Shown here piece after piece: positions 9,883 through 17,888 of a DNA stretch of 53,996 nt. The notes below the pieces were generated by a model that was not told where the DNA came from, did not search any database, and saw nothing but the letters and a program-made list of their open reading frames with translations. Source of the stretch: Plesiocystis pacifica SIR-1 (GTDB lineage Bacteria > Myxococcota_A > Polyangia > Nannocystales > Nannocystaceae); assembly GCF_000170895.1 (NCBI RefSeq), contig NZ_ABCS01000070.1, positions 1 to 53,996 of the forward strand. Direction: 5' to 3'. The translations under genes were made by a program, and so were the position numbers. Numbering within the stretch: position 1 is the stretch's first letter; each line of letters starts with the position of its first letter.

Positions 9883-10791
9883 GTGCCGGAGCTCCCCGAC
9901 ATCACCCTCTACGTCGAGCACCTGCGTCGGCGCGTCGTGGGCGAGACCCTGAGCCGGCTCCAGATCCTGCACCCCTTCGTGCTCCGCTCCGTCGAGCCGA
10001 GCCTCGGCAGCCTCGCGGGCAAGCGCGCGACCGGGGTCTCGCGCCTCGGCAAGCGCGTGGTGCTCACGCTCGAGGGCGAGGTCCATGTCGTCATCCACCT
10101 GATGATCGCAGGACGCCTGCACTGGAAGGCGCCGGGGGCGAAGCTGGGGAGCAAGCGCACCCTGCTCGCGGCGCACTTTGACCACGGCGCGCTGACCCTG
10201 ACCGAGGCGGGCAGCAAGCGACGGGCGTCGGTGCACCTCGCCCTCGGCGCGGAGGGGTTGGCCGCGCACGACCCGGGCGGCGTCGACGTGTTCGAGGCGA
10301 GCAGCTCGGAATTCGGCGCGGCGATCCAGGCCCGCAACCACACCCTCAAGCGCGCGCTCACGGATCCGCGCATCCTCGACGGCATCGGCAACGCCTACTC
10401 CGACGAGATTCTGCACGCGGCCAAGCTCTCGCCCATCAAGTGGACCTCGCGGCTGAGCGCGGCCGAGATCGAGGCCCTGCACGCGGCGTGCAAGTCCTGC
10501 CTCGAGGCCTCGACGGCGCGCTTGCGCGAGGACTTCGGCGAGGGCTTCCCGAGCAAGGTCACGGCCTTTCGCGCCGACATGGCGGTGCACGGCAAGTACG
10601 GCGAACCCTGCCCCGAGTGTGGGGATCCGGTGCAGCGAATCGTCTACGCCTCGCGCGAGACCAACTACTGCGCGACCTGCCAGACCGGGGGCAAGCTGCT
10701 CGCCGACCGCAGCCTGTCGCGCCTGCTGGCCAAGGACTGGCCCAAGAGCCTCGAAGCCCTCGAGGCCTTCAAGGACGAGCGCCGGCGCTAG
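9883..10791 (+). CDS. Fpg/Nei-family DNA glycosylase
   Basis: Seen: 302 residues beginning MPELPD, where Pro2/Glu3 match the catalytic N-terminus of the family after Met removal. It has the beta-hairpin Lys (K57, SRLGKRVV), the helix-two-turn-helix segment (about 155-185, LTDPRILDGIGNAYSDEIL) and a C-terminal four-Cys zinc finger (C243, C246, C263, C266). Known: these enzymes excise oxidised bases such as 8-oxoguanine and nick the strand. Odd: the protein continues about 35 residues past the finger, where typical Fpg proteins stop, and it has PELPD rather than PELPE. Whether it is MutM or a Nei-like paralogue cannot be settled by eye. The GTG start is supported by the MPELP motif. Confidence 0.93.
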   Translation: MPELPDITLYVEHLRRRVVGETLSRLQILHPFVLRSVEPSLGSLAGKRATGVSRLGKRVVLTLEGEVHVVIHLMIAGRLHWKAPGAKLGSKRTLLAAHFDHGALTLTEAGSKRRASVHLALGAEGLAAHDPGGVDVFEASSSEFGAAIQARNHTLKRALTDPRILDGIGNAYSDEILHAAKLSPIKWTSRLSAAEIEALHAACKSCLEASTARLREDFGEGFPSKVTAFRADMAVHGKYGEPCPECGDPVQRIVYASRETNYCATCQTGGKLLADRSLSRLLAKDWPKSLEALEAFKDERRR

Positions 10792-10904
10792 AGCGCCGAT
10801 CGGTGCGCTAGCAGTCGCCCACCCCGGCCACGCCGGGACCCATGATCCAGGAAAGCGTCGTCCACGGACTCAGCTGGCGTTGAACCCGTGGGCGGCTGCC
10901 TTTC

Positions 10905-11075
10905 TCGGTAGGACATCGGAGAAGTCCTCACGACACCTCGCTTGGTCTTTTCGCCGAGCTCTTTGTCGCCAAAACTTGCGGTGGGATCCACCACAGCGGC
11001 GCTTTGGCTCCGCGATCTCGACGAAAATCCACGGCGCGAGGAGCCGCGATGACTTCTCCGATGCCCTGCTAGCTG
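10905..11075. repeat. Long imperfect palindrome (about 170 bp) filling the intergenic gap
   Basis: The 316-bp gap between the glycosylase and the large lipoprotein contains one extended inverted repeat centred on GGTGG-GAT-CCACC (10980-10992). The outer arms GGACATCGGAGAAGTC (from 10911) and GACTTCTCCGATGCCC (from 11051) differ at one of 16 pairs. Further inner blocks pair as well (CCTCGC with GCGAGG, TTTTCG with CGAAAA, CGAG with CTCG, GCCAAA with TTTGGC). It could be a MITE-type element, a structured RNA or a strong terminator. I recognise no family. Confidence 0.7.
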
Positions 11076-11107
11076 GCGCGAACACCCGAGTGTGCGACAC
11101 TGGGGTC

Positions 11108-14100
11108 ATGCGGCGGTGCTCGGGGGGGCGTCTGGGCTGGGGCAGAGCCGGCAACACTCGGCGCGGGTCCCTGGTCTACACGGCCCTGGGCCTGAGCGGG
11201 GTGGCGCTGTCCCTGGTCGGCTGCGTGTCCGACAGCCAGTGCGGCATCTGTGATCCCAAGCGCCTGGTGCTCCACAGCCTGTCCGGGCCCAACTACCGCG
11301 GCGAGCTGGTCCACTCGCTCAGCGAGGGCACGGGCGAGGTGCGCTACTTCGTCGACGACATCGGCGACTGCCTCGAGCGCCCCGAGGCCCTCGAGTCCGA
11401 GCGCGGGCCCGAGGAGTACTGCAAGCTCTCGCCGCTGATCACCGCCGAGGGCGTGCAGTTCGTGTTCAACAACCTCCTCGACGGCGACTCCGTCGAGTCG
11501 ATCCGGCGGCGCCTCGACGACCCCGCGCAGCTCGAGGTCTACGACTGGAAGGTCGGCGTCGCCCACATCGAGGGGCCGATCACCCGCTACAACGGCGACT
11601 TCGACCCCGGCGACTCCGAGGGCTTTGCGAGCGTGCCTCGGGCGGTCAACCTCAGCTGCATCGACAACCTGCGCGCGGAGGGCATCGACTTCGACGCCCA
11701 GGTCCTGGCCGAGAACCCGGAGATCTGCGACGGCACCTTCGTCCACGGGGGTCGACGCCTGCCCCGGCGGGTCGAGCCCGAGGGCGTGATGGGCTCCTTC
11801 CGCGGGCAGACCGACTGGCGCGCGCAGGGCTGCGAGGCGCCCCTCGAGGGCCCCGACACCTGCTGCTCGCCCTGCGACTTTGCGACCTCCGTGGACGTCG
11901 CGCGCTACGGGGTCGATAGCCTGGGCCACGCGCGCACGCCCTACACGGCGATCGAGTGCGACACCGCGGCGGTGTTCCAGAGCTGCCGGAATTTCTCGCC
12001 CTCCGTCGACCGCAGCGCCGAGATCCAGCGCTACGCCTACGAGTGGCTCGGCGAGGCGCGGGTCTGGAACATGCCGCTGGCCGACGCCGTGCGCGAGACC
12101 CATCCGGACGACCGCCCCGAGGGGATGTTCGAGGGCCCGAGCTGCACCAGCTACGAGGACTGCCCGGCGGGGGAGGTCTGCGTGGGCGAGACGGAGGACG
12201 GCGAAGCCTGCGAGGTGCCGAACCCGAACTGCGGCGACAACGTGGGCCACTGCGAGCCCGAGTGGTTCGTGGACTGCGAGTACGCGTGGGACGACGCCGA
12301 GCTGCCGGTGTGCGTCGACACCCGCTTCGACGTCCGGGCCGCGGGCGCGTGCCGGGTCGTGAGCGCGGAGTTTTTGGCCTGTCCGCCCGACGCAGACTGC
12401 GAGAAGGTCGACGCGGGCTCGCGCCTGTCCCTGTGCGACGTCGATCCCTCCGACGGCTTCCTGAGCGTCGACGAGTGCTGCAAGGAGGAGCTGGGCCACG
12501 AGCCGGGGCTGCGCTGCGACCCGCTCATGCAGCCGGCGGTCGAGGCCGTGGCCCGCTACGACCGCCGCGCGGACCTGCCCCGGGAGGTGCGCGAGTGCTT
12601 TTGCGGGGAGCCCAGCGAGCAGCCCTCGATCTGCGCGGACGCGATCGAGGTCGGCTGCACCGCGCCCTGGGGGGCGCTCGAGCGCGCGGACGGGGACAGC
12701 AACGAGGGCCACTACCTCGGGCGCTTCGTGACCCGCGAGGGCGGGGTGGCCTACGACCCGGCGCTCAAGGCCGTGCTCTACGAGCCCGCGGATCTGGGCA
12801 ACACCCGGCGGGCGCTCGTCGAGGCCTGCGCCGAGCAGCGCGGGGACGTGGGCCCGCTGACCGCCCTCGACGGCTGGCGCATGCACGACGAGGGGCCCGT
12901 CGAGACCGCGGAGAACTTCGACCGCGGGCTGTGCTCGGCCTCGGACTACGCCGTCGTGTTCGCCGCCGAGGGCGAGCAGATCGTCGACAAGCTCGGCAAC
13001 ACCCTGGCCAGCTCCGTGCCCGTGGGCGCCGACGGCCCGCGCCTGCGCTACCCCTTCTCGACCCCCGAGTTCCACGTCGTCCCCGACAGCGGGACGCCCG
13101 TGGACGAGCAGATCATCAGCGCGTGCGAGGACTTCAGCCTGCGCCTGTCCAACAAGTACGCCCTCGCGCCCCGGAACCTGCGCAAGCTGGCGATCGTGGC
13201 CCTCGAGCGCGACGCGACGCCGGGGGCCGTCGACGCCGAGGGCGTGCCCTGCTCGGTCAGCGAGTCGCCCGCGTGCTGGGTCGAGGGCCACGTGGTCGCG
13301 GGCGGGCAGGGGTGCAGCGACTCCCCGGAGCTCGTCGGCGAGGACGCGCCGCCGTGCCTGCGCGTCGACGTGTCGGGGCAGGGCGAGGGGGTGGTCCGGG
13401 TGAGCGCCGACCGGCCGGGCTTCCCGACCTGGCTCAGCGAGGCCAGCGAGGAGCCGGACCAGTTCGGCCGGCCGCGCACGGGTCGCTACCGCCTGCGCGT
13501 GCCGGGCCTCGAGGGCTTCGACTCCTGGGCCGAGCTCGCGGCGGTGCTCGACCAGGCCGACGCCAACCCAGACGCCGCGGCCGCGGCCGAGCTCGCCTAC
13601 GCGTCCGCCTTTCACGACGTGTGCGGCATGCCGCTGATCGGCGCCGGGGCCTCGGGCTACCGGGACCACCGCATCGACTTCGTCATCGACCCGCCCAGCT
13701 GCGGCCGCGACCCGGACCAGGACGGCGTCGACCTGGCCTGCGACAACGCGAGCGGGCAGGCCAACGCCGACCAGCGCGACTCGGACGCGGACGGCATCGG
13801 CGACGTCGCGGATCCGTGCCCGCTGGGCGGGGGCTACGCCAACCCCGAGGGCAACGCCGACACCGACGACGACGGGATCGGCAACGCCTGCGACAGCTGC
13901 GGGCGGGCGACCACGCTCTACAACTACGGCGACTTCGAGCCGGCGGATCCGCGCCTGTTGGTGCGCGGGAACCCAAACCAGTCGGACTACGACGGCGACG
14001 GCATCGGCGACGTCTGTGACAACTGCCCGGCGGTCGCCAACTGCAGCGGCTTTGGCCCGGGCCAGCCCTACGTGTTCGGCGCGGCCATCAACGTGTTCGC

Positions 14101-15133
14101 CGACGACTGCCAGATCGACGCGAACGAGGACATGATCGGCGACGCCTGCCAAGTCGGCGTGGACGAGCCCGGCGTCGGCGCGCAGATCCTCGGCCACGCC
14201 GCGGGCCCGGTGGGCTTCGCCAACGACGACGACTTCGACCAGGACGGCCTGAGCAACCTCGTCGACCTGTGTCCGCGCCTGCCCGTGGACATCCAGCCGT
14301 GCTCCGACGCCGAGCCCTGCCCCCCGGGGCGCAGCTGCTCCGACCCCCTGGGCGGCGTCTGCAACCACCTCGACAGCGACGGCGACCAGAGCGGGGACGC
14401 CTGCGACACCTGCCCCTCGGTGTTCAACCCCGTGCAGGGGGTCCCCGGCGGCCCGGAGCTCGACGACCCCGACGAGGACTTCGTCGGTACGCCTTGCGAG
14501 CGCGGCGAGGACTGCCGCGAGGCCGACTCGCCGCGGGGCCTGGCGTTCATGGCCGTCGCGGTCGAGGGGACCTGCTGCACGACGACCTACCCGGGCGACG
14601 GCGTCTACGTCGAGCACGAGGACGGCAGCTGGGGCTGCGAGGGGCTGTGCGACCCCTACGGCTTCCCGGTGGTCCGCGGCTGCGCGGACGTGGCCAACCC
14701 CGACCTGGACGTGCCCGACGGGGTCCACTGCCGCCCGCTGCCCGACGCCCTCGAGTCGGCGCCCGGGGTGTTCGAGCTCCCGCCGGGCTGCGCCGAGGCC
14801 CTCGAATTCTACGGCATGTGCGACCCCGGCGACCCCGGCTGCGCCCCGGCCCAGGCCAACCCGCGCTTCGTGGTCGAGGCCGGCGACGACCCAGGCTCGG
14901 TGTGGCGCTACCTGTGCAGCCTGCCCACGCCCGACCAGGACTTCGACGGGATCGGGGACGCCTGCGACCTGTGCCCGCTGGCCTTCGACCCCGACAACCG
15001 CGTGGGCGAGAGCTTTGGCAACGTCGAGCTCGGCTACTACTGCTCCGGGGCGTTCGCGTGGGCGGAGCTGTGCGTGGACGAGAGCGAAGGGGAGACGGGC
15101 ACGGACACCGACACGGATTCAGGGTCCGACTGA
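11108..15133 (+). CDS. Giant lipoprotein with thrombospondin-3 type calcium repeats
   Basis: Seen: 1341 residues. The lipobox ends at Cys39 (LSLVGC). The first about 850 residues are Cys-rich and unlike anything I recognise, with many short Cys-bounded loops and several CC pairs. From about 855 come at least six Asp-rich calcium loops of the DxDxDGxGDxCD type, spaced irregularly and often followed by CxxCP. The tail is an acidic Thr/Asp run. Known: such loops bind calcium in TSP3/OmpA-adjacent surface proteins. Start: the ATG at 11108 is chosen because it gives the signal peptide directly; the open frame upstream runs back into the glycosylase gene in another frame. A weak -10 (GACACT) ends 6 nt before it. 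Probably an outer-surface structural or adhesive protein. Confidence 0.85.
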   Translation: MRRCSGGRLGWGRAGNTRRGSLVYTALGLSGVALSLVGCVSDSQCGICDPKRLVLHSLSGPNYRGELVHSLSEGTGEVRYFVDDIGDCLERPEALESERGPEEYCKLSPLITAEGVQFVFNNLLDGDSVESIRRRLDDPAQLEVYDWKVGVAHIEGPITRYNGDFDPGDSEGFASVPRAVNLSCIDNLRAEGIDFDAQVLAENPEICDGTFVHGGRRLPRRVEPEGVMGSFRGQTDWRAQGCEAPLEGPDTCCSPCDFATSVDVARYGVDSLGHARTPYTAIECDTAAVFQSCRNFSPSVDRSAEIQRYAYEWLGEARVWNMPLADAVRETHPDDRPEGMFEGPSCTSYEDCPAGEVCVGETEDGEACEVPNPNCGDNVGHCEPEWFVDCEYAWDDAELPVCVDTRFDVRAAGACRVVSAEFLACPPDADCEKVDAGSRLSLCDVDPSDGFLSVDECCKEELGHEPGLRCDPLMQPAVEAVARYDRRADLPREVRECFCGEPSEQPSICADAIEVGCTAPWGALERADGDSNEGHYLGRFVTREGGVAYDPALKAVLYEPADLGNTRRALVEACAEQRGDVGPLTALDGWRMHDEGPVETAENFDRGLCSASDYAVVFAAEGEQIVDKLGNTLASSVPVGADGPRLRYPFSTPEFHVVPDSGTPVDEQIISACEDFSLRLSNKYALAPRNLRKLAIVALERDATPGAVDAEGVPCSVSESPACWVEGHVVAGGQGCSDSPELVGEDAPPCLRVDVSGQGEGVVRVSADRPGFPTWLSEASEEPDQFGRPRTGRYRLRVPGLEGFDSWAELAAVLDQADANPDAAAAAELAYASAFHDVCGMPLIGAGASGYRDHRIDFVIDPPSCGRDPDQDGVDLACDNASGQANADQRDSDADGIGDVADPCPLGGGYANPEGNADTDDDGIGNACDSCGRATTLYNYGDFEPADPRLLVRGNPNQSDYDGDGIGDVCDNCPAVANCSGFGPGQPYVFGAAINVFADDCQIDANEDMIGDACQVGVDEPGVGAQILGHAAGPVGFANDDDFDQDGLSNLVDLCPRLPVDIQPCSDAEPCPPGRSCSDPLGGVCNHLDSDGDQSGDACDTCPSVFNPVQGVPGGPELDDPDEDFVGTPCERGEDCREADSPRGLAFMAVAVEGTCCTTTYPGDGVYVEHEDGSWGCEGLCDPYGFPVVRGCADVANPDLDVPDGVHCRPLPDALESAPGVFELPPGCAEALEFYGMCDPGDPGCAPAQANPRFVVEAGDDPGSVWRYLCSLPTPDQDFDGIGDACDLCPLAFDPDNRVGESFGNVELGYYCSGAFAWAELCVDESEGETGTDTDTDSGSD

Positions 15134-15136
15134 GCC

Positions 15137-15172
15137 GATTGATCTGATTGATCTGATTGATCTGATTGATCA
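15137..15172. repeat. Perfect 9-bp tandem repeat, unit GATTGATCT, four copies
   Basis: Four consecutive units (the last ends in A) fill the gap between the large lipoprotein stop and the first tRNA-like gene. It is AT-rich in a very GC-rich setting. It is not a CRISPR: there are no spacers. Confidence 0.9.
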
Positions 15173-15179
15173 GGACGAA

Positions 15180-15252
15180 GAGCGGGGACCGGAGTCGAAC
15201 CGGCTTCCTCCGCCTTGCAGAGGCGGCGCATCGTCCGTTGTGCTACCCCGCT
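15180..15252 (-). tRNA. tRNA-like gene, formal anticodon TGC, atypical C33
   Basis: Seen: a complete 73-nt cloverleaf with a 7-bp acceptor stem AGCGGGG/CCCCGCT, a GCA/TGC D-stem with a GG in the loop, a perfect 5-bp anticodon stem CCGCC/GGCGG, a 5-nt variable loop and a T-loop TTCGACT. The anticodon loop reads TCTGCAA, so the formal anticodon is TGC (Ala), but position 33 is C instead of the near-universal T, and the G3:U70 pair of alanine tRNAs is missing (C3:G70). A G at -1 could pair with C73, as in histidine tRNAs. CCA is not encoded. It may be a functional odd tRNA, a decayed copy or a tRNA-like RNA. Confidence 0.65.
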
Positions 15253-15284
15253 CGAGTGGGAGGAGTGTAGCGTAGCGGGTCGAC

Positions 15285-15357
15285 AGGCGAGAGTCGGGTT
15301 CGAACCGACGTCCTCCGCAGGATGAGTGCGGCGCATCGTCCACTGTGCTACCTCGCC
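15285..15357 (-). tRNA. tRNA-like gene, formal anticodon CAT, atypical 3' side of the loop
   Basis: Seen: a 73-nt cloverleaf with acceptor GGCGAGG/TCTCGCC, the same D-arm sequence as its neighbour, anticodon stem CCGCA/TGCGG, a T-stem of five pairs with loop TTCGAAC, and discriminator T73. The loop CTCATCC gives anticodon CAT (Met/Ile2), but bacterial CAT tRNAs normally have A37 and A38, not C37 and C38. It shares nearly all of its 5' half with the gene 32 bp away, so the two arose by duplication. It lies 9 bp beyond the SDR stop codon on the same strand and may be co-transcribed with it. Confidence 0.65.
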
Positions 15358-15366
15358 GCGTCGAGC

Positions 15367-16689
15367 TTACCAGGGGACCTCGGCGTAGTCCTTGAGCAGC
15401 ACGCCCCAGATCGGGCGGCCGGCGAGGCCGCGGGCCACGGGGTCGAGGATGCGGGCGGCGGCGTCGTCCATGTCGAGGGGCGGGTGGAAGCCTTCGGCCT
15501 CGGCCTTGGCCCGGGCGGCGGCGGGCCCTTCGTGGCTGACCCAGCCAGGGTCGACGCTGACCATGTAGATGCCGCGCTCGGCGTAGTCGTGGGCCGAAGT
15601 CCGGGTGATCATGTTGAGCCCGGCCTTGGCCATGTTGGTGTGGGGGTGGCGGACGAGCTTGGTGGTCCGGCGAAACTGGCCCTCGACGGCGGTGACGTTG
15701 ACGACGTAGCGGTCGGGGAAGGGCGAGCGCAGCAGGGCGGGCTCGAGGCGGCTGCACAGCAAGGCGGGGACGATGGCGTTGACGACCTGGGTCTCGACCA
15801 TCTCGACGGGCGGGACCTCGGCCAGGCGCATGACCCAGCTGTGCTCGCGGCGTAGATCGATGGCCAGGTCGACGCCCTCGAGGCTGCGGCCGAGGGCAGG
15901 GCGGGAGCCGCTGTCCGGGGCCCCCCAGCGCTCGACGGCGAAGCCCGGCGTATCTGGAGGCCGCGGGCCAGGGAGCGCCGTCGCTGCGGCTCGGGCCTCC
16001 GCGGCGTACAGGGCCGCGTAGTGCTCGGGCCCGTGCCACACCGTCTGCGCAGCGTTGTTGATCAGCAGGTCGAGGTGCCCCGACGCGGGGTCGCGCCAGG
16101 CCTCGATGGCCCGCATCACGTCGTCGAGGCGGCGAAAGTCGAGGCCGTGGATGGTCAGCCGCTCGCCCCAGCTCGCGGCGTCGGGCTCGGCGGCATAGCG
16201 CTGGGCCGCGTCCGCGGGGAAGCGCGTGGTCACGGCGACCTCGGCTCCCGCCCGCAGGCAGCGCAGGGCGGTCGCGTAGCCGATCTTGACCCGCCCGCCG
16301 GTGATCAGCACGCGGCGCCCGGCGAGCGACACGGGCAGCTCGCGCATGGCCTGGGAGGCGTCGCCGCAGCGCGGACACAGCGAGCGGTAGTAGCCGTGGA
16401 GCTCGCGGTAGGGCTGCTTGCAGACGTAGCAGGCGCGCTCGCGCAGGGTCTGAGCGGGGGCCGGGGCCGGGGCCTCGCCCGCTCCGGCCTGGCCGGTCTG
16501 TTCGCGCAGCGCCCGATCGTGGGCGGCCGTCGCTCGGCGTCGGGCGGCCTTGCGTCGCTTCTTGGCGTGCTTGCGCAGGTGCGCCGCCGCGTTCTCGAGG
16601 GCGAGAAAGCGCGGGTCGTTGGGCTCGAGCTCGCGGCTGCGCTCGAGCAGCTCGAGGCAGGTGGCGAGCTCGTCGTCCGTCAGGCTCAC
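15367..16689 (-). CDS. SDR-family oxidoreductase with N-terminal four-Cys (zinc) motif
   Basis: Seen: 440 residues. An N-terminal helical, Lys/Arg-rich segment leads to CYVCKQ and CPRCG, a likely zinc-binding knuckle. An SDR Rossmann domain follows, with GGRVKIGYATAL as the cofactor loop and NNAAQT as the adenine-pocket motif. Odd: the usual catalytic Ser and Tyr are absent. The Tyr-x-x-x-Lys position reads T-N-M-A-K within HPHTNMAKAGLN, and the Ser position reads VTAVEG. Known: I recall a distinct SDR subgroup that conserves this HTNMAKA motif, so it is probably a family feature, not decay. The GTG at 16689 is chosen over upstream starts that would overlap the divergent lipoprotein; a TACAAT hexamer ends 6 nt before it. 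Confidence 0.85.
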   Translation of the reverse strand: MSLTDDELATCLELLERSRELEPNDPRFLALENAAAHLRKHAKKRRKAARRRATAAHDRALREQTGQAGAGEAPAPAPAQTLRERACYVCKQPYRELHGYYRSLCPRCGDASQAMRELPVSLAGRRVLITGGRVKIGYATALRCLRAGAEVAVTTRFPADAAQRYAAEPDAASWGERLTIHGLDFRRLDDVMRAIEAWRDPASGHLDLLINNAAQTVWHGPEHYAALYAAEARAAATALPGPRPPDTPGFAVERWGAPDSGSRPALGRSLEGVDLAIDLRREHSWVMRLAEVPPVEMVETQVVNAIVPALLCSRLEPALLRSPFPDRYVVNVTAVEGQFRRTTKLVRHPHTNMAKAGLNMITRTSAHDYAERGIYMVSVDPGWVSHEGPAAARAKAEAEGFHPPLDMDDAAARILDPVARGLAGRPIWGVLLKDYAEVPW

Positions 16690-16695
16690 CGCCCG

Positions 16696-16701
16696 ATTGT
16701 A
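16696..16701 (-). promoter_or_regulatory. Putative -10 hexamer TACAAT, leaderless GTG gene
   Basis: TACAAT lies exactly 6 nt before the GTG at 16689, in the 40-bp gap between divergent genes. It decides the start of the SDR gene. Confidence 0.5.
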
Positions 16702-16729
16702 TCCGAGCGCCGGCCCTCCATTGCGAGCG

Positions 16730-17884
16730 ATGAGCCGTTTTGGCCCCCTCGGCGGACGTCGAGCTGTGCCCTCGACGACGCGCTCGCTCTTGCTCTCGTG
16801 CCTCGCCGTGGCGGCGTGCACGGCCCCGCCGCCCCAGCCGCTGTCGCTGTCGAGCGCCCCCGCGGTCGTCGACGACGCGCCGCGCTTCGACTACCGCCAC
16901 ACCCCCGAGGCCGCGCCGCAGCCCGAGCCACCCCTGGGCCACGTCGGCCCCAACGGCCAGTGCCCCCGGCTGCGGGTGTTCAGCGATGCCGAAGATCTGT
17001 GCCGGCGCGGGATCCTGGCCGACATCCCCCTGGGCCGCTGCGGGCGGCTGGGCGACGCGGCGACGGGCTCGGACGTGAGCGCGAGCAAGCGCAGCACCCG
17101 AGCCCTGGGTGGGCGGGCCGAGCTCTTCGTCCGCCACTGGGTGCGCTCGGACGACCGCGACGACGTCTACCTGGCCCTGCGCGGCGACAACGGCTACGTG
17201 CTGCTCGGGCAAGTCGCCGAGTTCTACTCGCAGTTCAACGACGCCCCCGAGTTCCGCCGCTTCCGCGGGGACGCAGACAGCCTCGAGATCGTCACGCGCC
17301 AGCTGTGGTGGTTCGCCGGGCCGGACGATGGCGAGGTGACCCTGGACAGGCGCCTGACCTTTGCCCGCGACGCCGAGGGGGCGATCCGCCGCGACCACGC
17401 GTGCCCGGACCTCGCCCTCGATCTGCCCCCGCCGCCCCTCGACTGCGAGGCCGTCCGCGCCTTCGACTGGAGCGCGCTGCCGCGGGCCGAGGCGGTCGAG
17501 TGGGACAGCACCTACGAGGGGGAGGCGCTCTTGGGCAGGGCCCTGGGCGAGCTCGGTCTGACCTGGCGGGACATCGACGAGTACGGGGACCCGCCGCGCG
17601 CGCGGGAGACCCGGGTCCAGTACCAATCGCTGACGGTGATCCAGCCGAAGCCCCGGGGTCGCTGGGTGCTGATGCGCGAGCAGCTGCCACTGCTGACCAG
17701 CTCGCGCGAGGTGCGGATCGGCGAGGGCCCGGGGGGCTACTACGCGCGCAGCTGGGAGGGGAAGCGCGAGCGGATCCACCGCCTGGATCTCACGACGGCC
17801 ACGGCCGACCCCGTGCTCCCCGGGGCCTGCGGCGAGCTCGAGGATGAGGATGAGGATGAAGGGGAGGTCGAGGTGGTCGAGTAG
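16730..17884 (+). CDS. Lipoprotein of unknown function
   Basis: Seen: 384 residues. Signal peptide with lipobox Cys30 (AVAAC), a short Pro/Ser-rich linker, then a globular domain rich in Asp, Arg and Trp, and an acidic C-terminus of Glu/Asp. I recognise no family. The start is the ATG at 16730, which gives the lipobox directly; the open frame extends further upstream only through the divergent SDR gene. It ends 4 bp from the convergent acetyltransferase gene. Confidence 0.75.
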   Translation: MSRFGPLGGRRAVPSTTRSLLLSCLAVAACTAPPPQPLSLSSAPAVVDDAPRFDYRHTPEAAPQPEPPLGHVGPNGQCPRLRVFSDAEDLCRRGILADIPLGRCGRLGDAATGSDVSASKRSTRALGGRAELFVRHWVRSDDRDDVYLALRGDNGYVLLGQVAEFYSQFNDAPEFRRFRGDADSLEIVTRQLWWFAGPDDGEVTLDRRLTFARDAEGAIRRDHACPDLALDLPPPPLDCEAVRAFDWSALPRAEAVEWDSTYEGEALLGRALGELGLTWRDIDEYGDPPRARETRVQYQSLTVIQPKPRGRWVLMREQLPLLTSSREVRIGEGPGGYYARSWEGKRERIHRLDLTTATADPVLPGACGELEDEDEDEGEVEVVE

Positions 17885-17888
17885 GCGC

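Noticed and set aside
10872..11082. Palindrome considered as an integron attC site
   Set aside because: A GTTGAAC occurs at one side, but no matching RYYYAAC box is on the other, and there is no integrase or cassette structure.
10619..11107. Upstream extension of the giant lipoprotein frame
   Set aside because: It overlaps the 3' end of the glycosylase in another frame and the palindrome. The signal peptide begins at 11108.
11069..14728. 1219-codon minus-strand open frame across the giant lipoprotein gene
   Set aside because: Antisense shadow: a composition-driven Val/Ala/Gly string, whereas the plus frame has a lipobox, Cys pairs and calcium loops.
15137..15172. Possible CRISPR array
   Set aside because: The 9-bp units are contiguous, have no spacers, and no cas gene is near.
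15180..15252. Reading the first tRNA-like gene as tRNA-Cys (GCA)
   Set aside because: Moving the loop to place T33 before GCA breaks the anticodon stem (C-C and G-G clashes). The perfect stem fixes the loop as TCTGCAA.
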